A stretch of DNA of 64,000 nucleotides, from contig NZ_JARFXX010000006.1 in the NCBI RefSeq assembly GCF_029218125.1, forward strand, positions 118,885 through 182,884, in the 5' to 3' direction. Each line of letters starts with the position of its first letter. Position 1 is the stretch's first letter. Below, piece by piece: positions 24,467 to 32,522 of this stretch. Origin of the DNA: Oscillibacter faecalis_A. Lineage in GTDB: Bacteria > Bacillota > Clostridia > Oscillospirales > Oscillospiraceae. The notes beneath the pieces were generated by a model, which was given only the letters and a program-made list of their open reading frames with translations, was not told the origin of the DNA and ran no database searches. Made by a program: the position numbers and the translations under genes.

Positions 24467-25558
24467 GTGAATGCATTGACCGCAATGAAAAACATGCCCA
24501 TCAGCTTCCCCGGCCTGTTCGGGGATTGGGAATTGAACATTGACCCGGTGGCCATCCATATCGGCCACGGGATCTACTGGTACGGGATCATTCTGGCCGC
24601 TGCCATGCTGGCGGGGCTGTATCTCTGTATGAAGCAGTCCAAGCACTACGGACTGACGGAGGACAACGTCATGGACATGGTGCTCTGGGCCGTGCCCTGC
24701 TGCATCATCGGCTCCCGCATTTATTATGTGCTCTTTTATCTGGACCTCTACCGCAAAGCGGACGGTTCGCTGGACTGGGGCGCCATGCTGCGTATTTGGG
24801 ATGGCGGCCTCGCCATTTACGGTACGGTGATCGTCGGCGTCCTTGTGGCGCTGATCTACACGAAGCGGCATAAGATCCCCTTCTTTGCCATGACGGATCT
24901 GGCGGTGATGGGTTTGATGCTGGGGCAGATCATCGGCCGCTGGGCCAATTTCATCAACCGGGAGGCCTTCGGCACGGAAACAACCCTGCCTTGGCGGATG
25001 AAGCTGTGGGTCACCAGCTATACCAGCATTGAGGTGCACCCCACGTTCCTCTATGAGAGCCTTTGGAATTTGATCGGCCTGCTGCTGATCCTGTTCATCG
25101 TGTCCAAGGGCCGCCGCTTTGATGGGGAGAACACATGGTTCTACTTCCTGTGGTATGGCCTTGGCCGGAGCTGGATCGAAGGCCTGCGGACGGACAGCCT
25201 GTACCTCTTTAACTGGGAGCTGTTTGGCCAGCGCATCCGCGTTTCTCAGGCGCTGAGCATCGTTATGGCGGCGGTGGCGGCCTTTATGCTGGTATATAAC
25301 ATCGCCGTCAAAAAGCGGTCGCCGGAGGGCCTATGGGTGAACCGAGTGGCCGCCGAGAAGGCCCGGGCTGCCGCAGCGGCATCGGAGGACGCGGTTTTAG
25401 CGGAAACGCTTTTGAATGAGGGGCCCACTGCCGGTGAAGAAACGGACGCCGTGGAAACGGAGGCGGAGACGGCGGAAGCCGTCGAGACCGAGACCGAAAA
25501 TCGGGAGTCCGCGGAAACGGAGACCGCCGATGAGGAAGACCATGGCAGTGCGGATTGA
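24467..25558 (+). CDS. lgt: Prolipoprotein diacylglyceryl transferase
   Basis: Membrane enzyme that transfers diacylglycerol from phosphatidylglycerol to the lipobox Cys of prolipoproteins, the first step of lipoprotein maturation. Seven hydrophobic segments are present. The signature GLMLGQIIGRWANFINREAFG (too long to quote as one motif, about residues 145-165) and HPTFLYESLWN near 190 are intact, and YGLGRSWIEGLRTDSL follows. A GTG at 24467 with AAAGGA upstream is chosen; an ATG at 24488 is an alternative. The last 60 residues form an acidic tail of repeated Glu-Thr that is not part of the family. The tail overlaps folD by 17 bases. Several lipoprotein substrates are encoded in this window. 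Confidence 0.93.
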   Translation: MNALTAMKNMPISFPGLFGDWELNIDPVAIHIGHGIYWYGIILAAAMLAGLYLCMKQSKHYGLTEDNVMDMVLWAVPCCIIGSRIYYVLFYLDLYRKADGSLDWGAMLRIWDGGLAIYGTVIVGVLVALIYTKRHKIPFFAMTDLAVMGLMLGQIIGRWANFINREAFGTETTLPWRMKLWVTSYTSIEVHPTFLYESLWNLIGLLLILFIVSKGRRFDGENTWFYFLWYGLGRSWIEGLRTDSLYLFNWELFGQRIRVSQALSIVMAAVAAFMLVYNIAVKKRSPEGLWVNRVAAEKARAAAAASEDAVLAETLLNEGPTAGEETDAVETEAETAEAVETETENRESAETETADEEDHGSAD

Positions 25559-26381
25559 CGGAAAGGCACTGGCGGTCAAGGTCAAGGCCCGTGCTGCGGC
25601 AGCGGCGGCAGAGCTGCCCCGCCGTCCGGGGCTGGCAGTGGTATTGGTAGGGGAGGACCCTGCCTCGCAGGTGTATGTGCGGGGCAAAGAGGTGGACTGC
25701 GCGGAGTGCGGCATCCGCAGCTTTCCCTACCGGCTTCCGGCGCAGACAACACAAGCAGAGCTGCTGACGCTCATTGACCGTCTGAACCGCGCCCCGGAGG
25801 TAGACGGGATTTTGGTGCAGCTCCCTTTGCCGGAGCCGCTGGAAGAAGCGGCGGTCATTGAGGCCATCGCGCCGGAGAAGGATGTGGACTGCTTCCACCC
25901 CTATAATGTGGGGCGACTACAGGCCGGCAGTCCGGTATTTCTGCCCTGCACACCGGCAGGCGTCATGGAAATGCTGCGGGAATACGGCATTTCCCCTGCG
26001 GGGAAGCGGTGCGTGGTGCTGGGGCGCAGCAATATTGTCGGCAAACCCATGGCGGCGTTGCTGACGCAGGCGGAGGGGACAGTGACGCTGTGCCATTCCA
26101 GAACGCCGGATTTGGCGGAGCTGACCCGACAGGCGGACATTCTGGTTTCTGCTGTGGGGCGTGTGAACTTTGTCACCGCCGATATGGTGAAGGCCGGAGC
26201 GGTGGTCATTGATGTGGCCATGAACCGCAATGACGCGGGCAAGCTCTGCGGCGATGTGGATTTTGCAGGTGTAGAGCCTATTGCGTCCTACATCACCCCG
26301 GTGCCGGGAGGCGTGGGACCCATGACTCGGGCTATGCTGATGAGCAATATTGTCACAGCCGCACGACTGCATACGAAGTAA
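25542..26381 (+). CDS. folD: Methylenetetrahydrofolate dehydrogenase/cyclohydrolase
   Basis: A 279-residue bifunctional FolD that interconverts 5,10-methylene-THF and 10-formyl-THF with NAD(P). The catalytic Lys is in YVRGKEVDC (about residue 52). VDGILVQLPLP (about 90), PEKDVDCFHPYN (usually DVDGFH; here Cys replaces Gly), the Rossmann motif VVLGRSNIVGKP (about 160) and PVPGGVGPMTRAML complete the family pattern. MAVRIDG at 25542 is the better start because GAGGA precedes it by six bases. It follows lgt with overlap. Confidence 0.94.
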   Translation: MAVRIDGKALAVKVKARAAAAAAELPRRPGLAVVLVGEDPASQVYVRGKEVDCAECGIRSFPYRLPAQTTQAELLTLIDRLNRAPEVDGILVQLPLPEPLEEAAVIEAIAPEKDVDCFHPYNVGRLQAGSPVFLPCTPAGVMEMLREYGISPAGKRCVVLGRSNIVGKPMAALLTQAEGTVTLCHSRTPDLAELTRQADILVSAVGRVNFVTADMVKAGAVVIDVAMNRNDAGKLCGDVDFAGVEPIASYITPVPGGVGPMTRAMLMSNIVTAARLHTK

Positions 26382-26382
26382 A

Positions 26383-26432
26383 TAAAAAAACAGGCGAACA
26401 CTCTTTAAGTGTGTTCGCCTGTTTTTTTTTGC
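26383..26432. terminator. Bidirectional terminator folD / carbamate kinase
   Basis: Stem AAACAGGCGAACAC/GTGTTCGCCTGTTT, T9 on the plus strand and A7 on the other side. Confidence 0.93.
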
Positions 26433-26436
26433 GTGA

Positions 26437-27375
26437 CTACAGGGAGATTCTGGTGCCGGTTTTACCGTCGATACCATCCCGGGCCTTTTCCAGCAGTGTG
26501 ATAAGAGCGGTGCGGCCGGGCTTGGATTCCGCGAATTTCACGGCGGCCTCCACCTTTGGCAGCATGGAGCCGGGGGCAAACTGCCCCTCGGCCATATAGG
26601 CGCGGGCCTCATCGGGCGTCATGGTATCCAGCCATTTCTGGTCAGGCTTGTTGAAGTTGACTGCGACCTTTTCAACGGCTGTAAGGATGATGAGCATATC
26701 GGCATTGAGGTGCTCTGCCAGCAGCTCCGAGGCGAAGTCCTTGTCAATGACAGCGGCGGCGCCCTTGAGGTGGTGGCGGTTTGTAGCAATGACCGGAATA
26801 CCGCCGCCTCCGCAGGCGATGACAACGCTGCCGGCCTCGGCAAGCGTCTTGATGGTTGTCAGCTCCACCACCGCCATGGGTTGGGGGGAGGCAACAACCT
26901 GCCGCCAGCCGCGTCCGGCGTCCTCCACCACGCTCCAGCCCTTTTCCCGGGCCATTTTCTCCGCTTCCTCCTTTGCCATAAAGGCGCCGATGGGCTTTGT
27001 GGGATGCCGGAAGGCGGGATCGTTTTCATCCACCACCACCTGCGTTAAAACGGTGGCCACGCCCTGCTGAAGTCCACGGTTCAAAAGCTCCTCCTTCAGA
27101 GCGTTCTGCAGATCGTAGCCGATATAGCCCTGACTCATGGCAACGCACATGGAAAGCGGCATGACGTCAGCGCTGGGCTCCTGCTTGCGGTAAGCGGCAA
27201 AGGCGTTTTGAATCATGCCCACCTGAGGACCGTTTCCGTGGGCGATAACAACCTGATGCCCGGCTTCGATCAGGTCCGCGATGGCTTTGGAGGTCTCCTT
27301 GACAGCCTGCATCTGCTCCGGCAGATTTTTACCCAGCGCATTGCCGCCCAGAGCAATGACGATACGTTTACCCAT
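26437..27375 (-). CDS. arcC: Carbamate kinase
   Basis: A 312-residue amino acid kinase family enzyme with the opening IVIALGGNALGK and the family blocks AHGNGPQVGM (about residue 48), NPTKPIGAFM-like HPTKPIGAFM (about 130), and CGGGGIPV near 210. It makes ATP from carbamoyl phosphate and ADP. It lies downstream of ygeY and ygeW in the same direction, the order known from the ygeW-ygeX-ygeY-hyuA-yqeA cluster of E. coli. The carbamoyl phosphate released by YgeW would therefore be its substrate. GAGGA precedes the ATG at 27375. Confidence 0.93.
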   Translation of the reverse strand: MGKRIVIALGGNALGKNLPEQMQAVKETSKAIADLIEAGHQVVIAHGNGPQVGMIQNAFAAYRKQEPSADVMPLSMCVAMSQGYIGYDLQNALKEELLNRGLQQGVATVLTQVVVDENDPAFRHPTKPIGAFMAKEEAEKMAREKGWSVVEDAGRGWRQVVASPQPMAVVELTTIKTLAEAGSVVIACGGGGIPVIATNRHHLKGAAAVIDKDFASELLAEHLNADMLIILTAVEKVAVNFNKPDQKWLDTMTPDEARAYMAEGQFAPGSMLPKVEAAVKFAESKPGRTALITLLEKARDGIDGKTGTRISL

Positions 27376-27429
27376 AGCTGCATCCTCGTTTCTAATCATA
27401 ATCATGACGATGGCTTTCCCAAGAAAAGC

Positions 27430-27460
27430 TCATAGCGGGAATAGGATTCCCGCTATGGCT
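27430..27460 (-). other. Hairpin between ygeW and carbamate kinase genes
   Basis: CATAGCGGGAAT pairs with ATTCCCGCTATG around a short loop (27433-27458). Only a weak T-rich stretch follows on the minus strand, so it may partly end or process the transcript between the two genes. Confidence 0.55.
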
Positions 27461-27483
27461 GTATTTTATGTACGCTCGCCTTT

Positions 27484-28677
27484 TTAAAAGTGCTTGCGGC
27501 TGCTGTCAGCGGCGTCCAGCGCCCGCAGAGCGGAAACGGGGTCCTTTACCTGACTCATCATGATCATGGCGGCGATGATATAGGGCTTGAAGCTGGCCTC
27601 TTTATAAAGCGGCACCAGATAGCGGTCAAATACGGAGGCGTCCACCTCGCCCTCCTTGCAGCTCACGCCGGAAATATCGGCGGGCAGGCAGTGGAGATAC
27701 AGCGCTTTGCCCTCCTTTGTCCGCTTCATCATGTCCTCGGAGCAGGTCCAGTCCTTGTGCTGTGCGTTCTGCGATAGCAGGCGCTGCTCCAGCGCGTCAA
27801 TGCCCGCCTGATCGCCGGCGGCATAGAGCTTGGTGCGCTCCTGCATGGCGGCGAAGGGCGCCCAGCTCTTGGGATACACGATGTCGGCATTGTCAAACGC
27901 CTCCTCCATCGTGGCGACCCGTTTGTAGCTGCCGCCGGTGGCCGCCGCGTTCTTCCGGGCGATCTCCTCCACCTCGGGCATGACCTCGTAGCCCTCGGGG
28001 TGAGCCAGCACAACGTCCATGCCGAAGCGGGTCATCAGGCCGATGACGCCCTGCGGGACGGACAGGGGCTTGCCGTAGGAGGGGGAATAGGCCCATGTCA
28101 TAGCGATCTTTTTGCCCTTCAGATTTTCTATGCCGCCGAACTGGTGGATAATGTGCAGCATATCGGCCATGCACTGCGTCGGATGGTCCACATCGCACTG
28201 AAGATTCACCAACGTGGGACGCTGCTCCAGAATACCGTCCCGGTAGCCCTCATTCAGCGCATCCATGAAGGTCTTCTGGTATCTGTGGCCCTCGCCGATG
28301 TACATATCGTCCCGGATACCGATGACATCGGCCATGAAGGACACCATGTTCGCCGTTTCCCGGACAGTCTCGCCGTGGGCGATCTGGCTCTTTTTCTCAT
28401 CAAGGTCCTGCGTCTGAAGGCCCAGCAGGTTGCAGGCAGAGGCAAAGGAGAAACGGGTGCGGGTGGAATTATCCCGGAAAATAGAGATTCCAAGGCCGGA
28501 ATCGAAGATGCGGGTAGATCTGTTCCGTTCCCGCAGGTCCCGCAGGGCATCGGCCACCGTGAAAATGGCCTCCAATTCCTCATCGGTTTTATCCCAAGTC
28601 CAGTAAAAATCGGACTTATACATATTGTTGATGTGCAGGCGCTCTAAATGGCGGGCCAGTTCGGTTGTCTTAGACAT
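27484..28677 (-). CDS. ygeW: Knotted carbamoyltransferase YgeW
   Basis: A 397-residue transcarbamylase of the aspartate/ornithine carbamoyltransferase superfamily. The carbamoyl phosphate loop reads FRDNSTRTRFSFASA (about residue 68), and HPTQCMADMLHI (about 175) carries the second signature. The N-terminal MYKSDFYWTWDK and C-terminal HCLPADISGVSCKEGEV mark it as YgeW rather than OTC. Its true acceptor is unresolved. In E. coli the cluster is linked to purine or 2,3-diaminopropionate catabolism. It sits 23 bases after ygeY and upstream of carbamate kinase. AGGAGAG precedes the ATG. Confidence 0.92.
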   Translation of the reverse strand: MSKTTELARHLERLHINNMYKSDFYWTWDKTDEELEAIFTVADALRDLRERNRSTRIFDSGLGISIFRDNSTRTRFSFASACNLLGLQTQDLDEKKSQIAHGETVRETANMVSFMADVIGIRDDMYIGEGHRYQKTFMDALNEGYRDGILEQRPTLVNLQCDVDHPTQCMADMLHIIHQFGGIENLKGKKIAMTWAYSPSYGKPLSVPQGVIGLMTRFGMDVVLAHPEGYEVMPEVEEIARKNAAATGGSYKRVATMEEAFDNADIVYPKSWAPFAAMQERTKLYAAGDQAGIDALEQRLLSQNAQHKDWTCSEDMMKRTKEGKALYLHCLPADISGVSCKEGEVDASVFDRYLVPLYKEASFKPYIIAAMIMMSQVKDPVSALRALDAADSSRKHF

Positions 28678-28700
28678 GATTCTCTCTCCTATATGTGTTT

Positions 28701-30110
28701 TTATTGGATTTCGTTGTCGGTCAGGCTCTGGCGGAACTCAGTTGCGTCATTTGTCCGGTTTTCCGGCTTATAGAGGCCGGGAACGGCGGCGTACAGCGCG
28801 GCGCAGGTCACAAGGTCCTGCTTCCATGTGATCTCGTTGGGGGCGTGGGCCTGCGATTCCGCGCCGGGGCCGAAGCCAACACAGGGGATGCCATAGCGGC
28901 CCTGAATGGATACGCAGTTTGTGGAGAACGTCCACTTGTCGATAAGGGGCCGCTGCCGCAGGTGCATGGCATCATATTTGGGATCGGCATCGGCGTGGCC
29001 GATGCGCTGCTCGCCCCAAAGCGCCTTATGGGCGTCCGCCAATGCCTGAACATGGGCGGCGCTTTCCTTATTGATCCAAGTGGGGAAGAAGCACTCCGTC
29101 TCATAGACAGCGCCGGTCCAGGAGGGACGGTCATACATATACATACTGACCTTCACATCGTCCTTATATTTTTGCACGGCGGGGAGCGCCTCAATTTCCT
29201 TGAGACAGGAGTCCCATGTTTCACCGGCGGTCATGCGGCGGTCAACGGAAATGGAGCAGCCATCCGCCACGGCGCAGCGAGAGGGGGAGGTGTAGAAAAT
29301 CTGGGAGACCGTGCAGGTGCCCCGGCCCAAGAACTGCGCGTCCTCGGCGTATTCCGGGTTGAAGGCGGGGTTCAGCATTTTCACAAGGCCCCGAATCTCG
29401 TTGGAGGGACCATCGCCGTTTTCATTCAGGGAACGGATGTCCTGCAAAATATCCGCCATTTTATAGATGGCGTTGTCGCCCCGCTCCGGGGCAGAGCCAT
29501 GACAGGAGATTCCCTTTACATCTACGCGAATCTCCATGCGGCCCCGGTGACCCCGGTAAATGCCGCCGTCCGTAGGCTCGGTGGAGATCACGAACTCGAT
29601 TTTGCTGCGGGCGTCCTCAGGGCCGCCAAAGTCCTTGTTGACGATGTACTGCCAGCACATACCGTCGCAGTCCTCCTCCTGAACGGAGCCCACTACCATG
29701 ATTCGATAGCCGGAGGGAATGAGATTCAGATCTTTCATGATCTTGACGCCGTATACGGCAGCGGCCATGCCGCCCTCCTGATCGGAGCCGCCCCGGCCGT
29801 AGATGATGTCCTCAGTTTCGTAGCCCTCGTAGGGGTCGGCCTCCCAATTGGAGAGGTTGCCGATGCCGACGGTGTCGATATGAGAGTCGATGGCGATGAT
29901 CTTTTCTCCATCGCCCATCCAGCCGATGACATTGCCGAGACCGTCTACCTCCACCTCGTCATAGCCGAGATGCTCCATCTCCGCCTTGATGCAGTGAACA
30001 ACCTCGCGCTCCTCGCAGCTTTCGCTGGGGTGGGAGATCATTTCCCGCAGAAAGCGGGTCATATCCGCCTGATAGCCGCGGGCCGCCGCCTTGATCGCTT
30101 CAAAATCCAT
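28701..30110 (-). CDS. ygeY: YgeY family M20 hydrolase
   Basis: A 469-residue M20 zinc peptidase/deacylase. Metal-binding blocks are DSHIDTVG (about residue 77), YGRGGSDQEGG (about 112), and EEDCDG (about 150), with STEPTDGGIYRGHRGR further on. Homologues are annotated as selenium-metabolism-linked hydrolases because they occur with xanthine dehydrogenase and ssn genes, and they are thought to cleave a carbamoyl or acyl amide. It is first in the ygeY-ygeW-arcC operon, with GGAGGG nine bases before the ATG. No selenium genes are within the window. Confidence 0.9.
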   Translation of the reverse strand: MDFEAIKAAARGYQADMTRFLREMISHPSESCEEREVVHCIKAEMEHLGYDEVEVDGLGNVIGWMGDGEKIIAIDSHIDTVGIGNLSNWEADPYEGYETEDIIYGRGGSDQEGGMAAAVYGVKIMKDLNLIPSGYRIMVVGSVQEEDCDGMCWQYIVNKDFGGPEDARSKIEFVISTEPTDGGIYRGHRGRMEIRVDVKGISCHGSAPERGDNAIYKMADILQDIRSLNENGDGPSNEIRGLVKMLNPAFNPEYAEDAQFLGRGTCTVSQIFYTSPSRCAVADGCSISVDRRMTAGETWDSCLKEIEALPAVQKYKDDVKVSMYMYDRPSWTGAVYETECFFPTWINKESAAHVQALADAHKALWGEQRIGHADADPKYDAMHLRQRPLIDKWTFSTNCVSIQGRYGIPCVGFGPGAESQAHAPNEITWKQDLVTCAALYAAVPGLYKPENRTNDATEFRQSLTDNEIQ

Positions 30111-30166
30111 GTTGTTGCCCTCCGTCAAATATGGTTATTTTCTGGATCGCGCCTGTAGTTACCTTC

Positions 30167-30194
30167 ATCATAACACGCTTTTAACAGGTGTCAA
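30167..30194 (-). promoter_or_regulatory. Promoter of ygeY-ygeW-arcC
   Basis: Minus strand TTGACA (30189-30194), 16 bases, TATGAT (30167-30172). It faces the regulator promoter about 45 bases away. Confidence 0.75.
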
Positions 30195-30234
30195 ACAAAA
30201 TTTTTACAGACCTAAAAAATTTTTAGAAAAATGT

Positions 30235-30262
30235 TTGCATTGCCGTGGGAGTATGGTATGAT
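30235..30262 (+). promoter_or_regulatory. Promoter of YheO-type regulator
   Basis: TTGCAT (30235-30240), 16 bases, TATGAT (30257-30262). An A/T-rich stretch with TTTTTACAG and AAAAAATTTTTAG between the two divergent promoters may be the regulator site. Confidence 0.7.
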
Positions 30263-30283
30263 GAACGGGAAAGGGTGGTGTGC

Positions 30284-30937
30284 ATGGAGAGCGGAAGGCT
30301 GGAACTTTTATGCCAGATCGCAAAGGGCATTGCGGCGCAGTTCGGCAGTCATTGTGAGGTGGTGGTCCATGACCTGACCCGGCACGCGGACCACACCATC
30401 GTTGCCATTGAGAACGGGCACGTTTCCGGGAGAAAGGTGGGGGACGGTGCCTCCGCCGTTGTGCTGGAGCGCATGGAGCATCAGGAGTGGGAGGCCCGGG
30501 ACCATCTCTGCTACCTGACCCGGACGCCGGAGGGGAAGATTTTGAAATCCTCCACGATCTACATCAAAAATGCCAGGGGAAGGGTAACGGCCATTCTGGC
30601 CATCAACTTCGATATTTCCGCCATGCTGCTGGCGGGGGAGGCCCTGCGGGACTTTATTTCCGTGGACGAGCCGCAGTCGGCGGAGCCGGAGAAGATCATC
30701 AACATCAACGATGTGCTGGACGAGCTCATCGGACAGTCCGTTGCGCTGGTGGGAAAGCCGGCAGCACTAATGAATAAGGAAGACAAGATTCGCGCCATCC
30801 GCTTCCTCAGCGAGCAGGGGGCCTTTTTAGTGACCCGCTCCGGGGAGAAGGTGGCCAAATATTTCGGAATATCCAAATATACCCTCTATTCCTATCTGGA
30901 CCGTTCGGCGGGCGGGCAGAGCACACAGGATTCCTAA
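30284..30937 (+). CDS. YheO/DauR-type PAS-HTH transcriptional regulator
   Basis: A 217-residue regulator. A YheO-like PAS sensor domain occupies residues 5-115 (CEVVVHDLT, then SSTIYIKNARGRVTAILAINFD). A C-terminal HTH_22 domain spans about 150-210 (KEDKIRAIRFLSEQGAFL, then VAKYFGISKYTLYSYL). Such proteins control amino acid or nitrogen catabolic operons, with a small ligand sensed by the PAS domain. It is divergent from ygeY-ygeW-arcC and shares its 174-base control region, so it probably regulates that operon. The start is placed at MESGRL after AAAGGGTGG. Confidence 0.85.
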   Translation: MESGRLELLCQIAKGIAAQFGSHCEVVVHDLTRHADHTIVAIENGHVSGRKVGDGASAVVLERMEHQEWEARDHLCYLTRTPEGKILKSSTIYIKNARGRVTAILAINFDISAMLLAGEALRDFISVDEPQSAEPEKIININDVLDELIGQSVALVGKPAALMNKEDKIRAIRFLSEQGAFLVTRSGEKVAKYFGISKYTLYSYLDRSAGGQSTQDS

Positions 30938-30982
30938 ACGGTCAGACACGGCAGACGAAAATATTTTGCCTGATTTGTTTTT

Positions 30983-31027
30983 AAACGGCGGACAACGGAG
31001 AGAAGGCGGTTGTCCGCCGTAATTTTG
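30983..31027 (+). terminator. Terminator after YheO-type regulator
   Basis: Stem ACGGCGGACAAC/GTTGTCCGCCGT followed by AATTTTG. Confidence 0.8.
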
Positions 31028-31061
31028 TGCAGTTTTGCGGCGAAAAATGGAAAGAAAACGC

Positions 31062-31090
31062 TTTCCACAGTCGGAAAAATATGGTATTAT
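31062..31090 (+). promoter_or_regulatory. Promoter of lysA
   Basis: TTTCCA (31062-31067), 17 bases, TATTAT (31085-31090). Confidence 0.55.
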
Positions 31091-31158
31091 CTATCACAAA
31101 ATAACGGCGCCTGCGGGAATGCCGTGAATTGTCGGCTTAGCCGCAGGAGGAATGAAAA

Positions 31159-32451
31159 ATGCTTTCAGATAATATCGGACGAACGCCGGAGGGCGTTTTG
31201 ACCATTGCGGGTCAGGAGGTGACCCGCCTGGCGGCGGAATACGGCACCCCACTGTACCTGATGGATGAGCAGCGGATTCGGAGCAACTGTCGGATGTATC
31301 TAAAGGCGTTCCGGGAGAATTTCCCAGAGGACTCTCTACCGCTGTATGCCAGCAAAGCGGCGTCCTTCAAGCAGATCTACCGCATTATGGCGGAGGAGGG
31401 CATGGGCGTGGATGTCGTGTCCTCCGGGGAGCTGTATACCGCGTTGGCCGCGGGTTTTCCGGCGGAGCGTATCCATTTTCACGGTAACTGCAAGACGGAC
31501 GCGGACATTGCCTACGGCGTAGCATCCGGTATCGGCTGCTTCATTGCGGATAACCGGGAGGAACTGCTGGCGCTGGAGAAAACGGCGGCGGGGGCGGGTG
31601 TTACGCAGGCCATTTTGCTGCGGGTGACGCCGGGCATCGACCCCCACACCTACGAGGCCGTGAGCACCGGAAAGGTGGATTCCAAGTTCGGGGCCGCCGT
31701 GGAGACGGGACAGGCCATGGAGCTTGTGAAGCTGGCGCTGGCCCAGCCGCACCTGAAGCTGCTGGGGCTGCACTGCCATGTGGGCTCTCAGGTGTTTGGA
31801 GAGGATGTGTACCAGCGGACCATTGACATCATGGCGGCGTTTCTGGCGGAGATACGGGACGAGACCGGCGCTGTGCTGGAGGAGCTGAATTTGGGCGGCG
31901 GCTACGGCGTCCGCTATACCGAGGAGGACGAGGCCATTGACATCCCGGCGCGGCTGCGGGAGGTGGCCCTCCATCTGCGGCGTGAAACGGAAAAGCACGG
32001 CTTGCCGATGCCCCGCTTTTTGATGGAGCCGGGCCGCAGCATTGTGGCCGACGCGGGTATGACGCTGTATACCGTTGGCTCTATTAAGCGGATTCCCGGC
32101 TATAAGCAGTATGCCGCAGTGGATGGCGGCATGACGGACAATCCCCGCTACGCGCTGTACCAGTCCCGGTACACGGTGTATCACGGCAGCAAGACCGGCC
32201 CCACAGAGCGCTTCGATGTGGTGGGCCGCTGCTGTGAAAGCGGCGACATTATCCAGCCCCATGTGGAGCTGCCGGCAGATACCTGCCGGGGCGATATTTT
32301 GGCAGTCTGCACCACCGGGGCCTATAATTACTCCATGGCCTCCAATTATAACCGCCTGCCCCGTCCGCCCATTGTGATGCTGACGCCAGAGGGGAGCTAT
32401 ACGGCGGTCCGCCGCGAGACGTTTGCGGATTTGACTGCGCTGGACGAATAA
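31159..32451 (+). CDS. lysA: Diaminopimelate decarboxylase
   Basis: A 430-residue PLP enzyme of fold type III that converts meso-diaminopimelate to lysine. The PLP Lys is in LYASKAASF (about residue 59). HCHVGSQ (about 205), the GGGYG phosphate loop (about 250), EPGRSIVADAG (about 294), and the active-site Cys region GRCCESGD (about 357) are present. AGGAGG precedes the ATG at 31159. It is monocistronic between two terminators; no other lysine genes are nearby. Confidence 0.95.
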   Translation: MLSDNIGRTPEGVLTIAGQEVTRLAAEYGTPLYLMDEQRIRSNCRMYLKAFRENFPEDSLPLYASKAASFKQIYRIMAEEGMGVDVVSSGELYTALAAGFPAERIHFHGNCKTDADIAYGVASGIGCFIADNREELLALEKTAAGAGVTQAILLRVTPGIDPHTYEAVSTGKVDSKFGAAVETGQAMELVKLALAQPHLKLLGLHCHVGSQVFGEDVYQRTIDIMAAFLAEIRDETGAVLEELNLGGGYGVRYTEEDEAIDIPARLREVALHLRRETEKHGLPMPRFLMEPGRSIVADAGMTLYTVGSIKRIPGYKQYAAVDGGMTDNPRYALYQSRYTVYHGSKTGPTERFDVVGRCCESGDIIQPHVELPADTCRGDILAVCTTGAYNYSMASNYNRLPRPPIVMLTPEGSYTAVRRETFADLTALDE

Positions 32452-32474
32452 CGGCCTGTCTTTTAATACAAGAA

Positions 32475-32520
32475 TAGAAAGCGCGCCCCGGTACGTTTCA
32501 CCGTACCGGGGCGCGTCTTG
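32475..32520. terminator. Bidirectional terminator lysA / hybrid kinase
   Basis: Stem CGCGCCCCGGTACG/CGTACCGGGGCGCG between the converging genes. T-rich tails are modest on both sides. Confidence 0.78.
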
Positions 32521-32522
32521 AT

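Noticed and set aside
27484..28677. Ornithine carbamoyltransferase of an arginine deiminase operon
   Set aside because: Sequence blocks and the ygeY/carbamate kinase neighbours match YgeW; no arcA gene is present.
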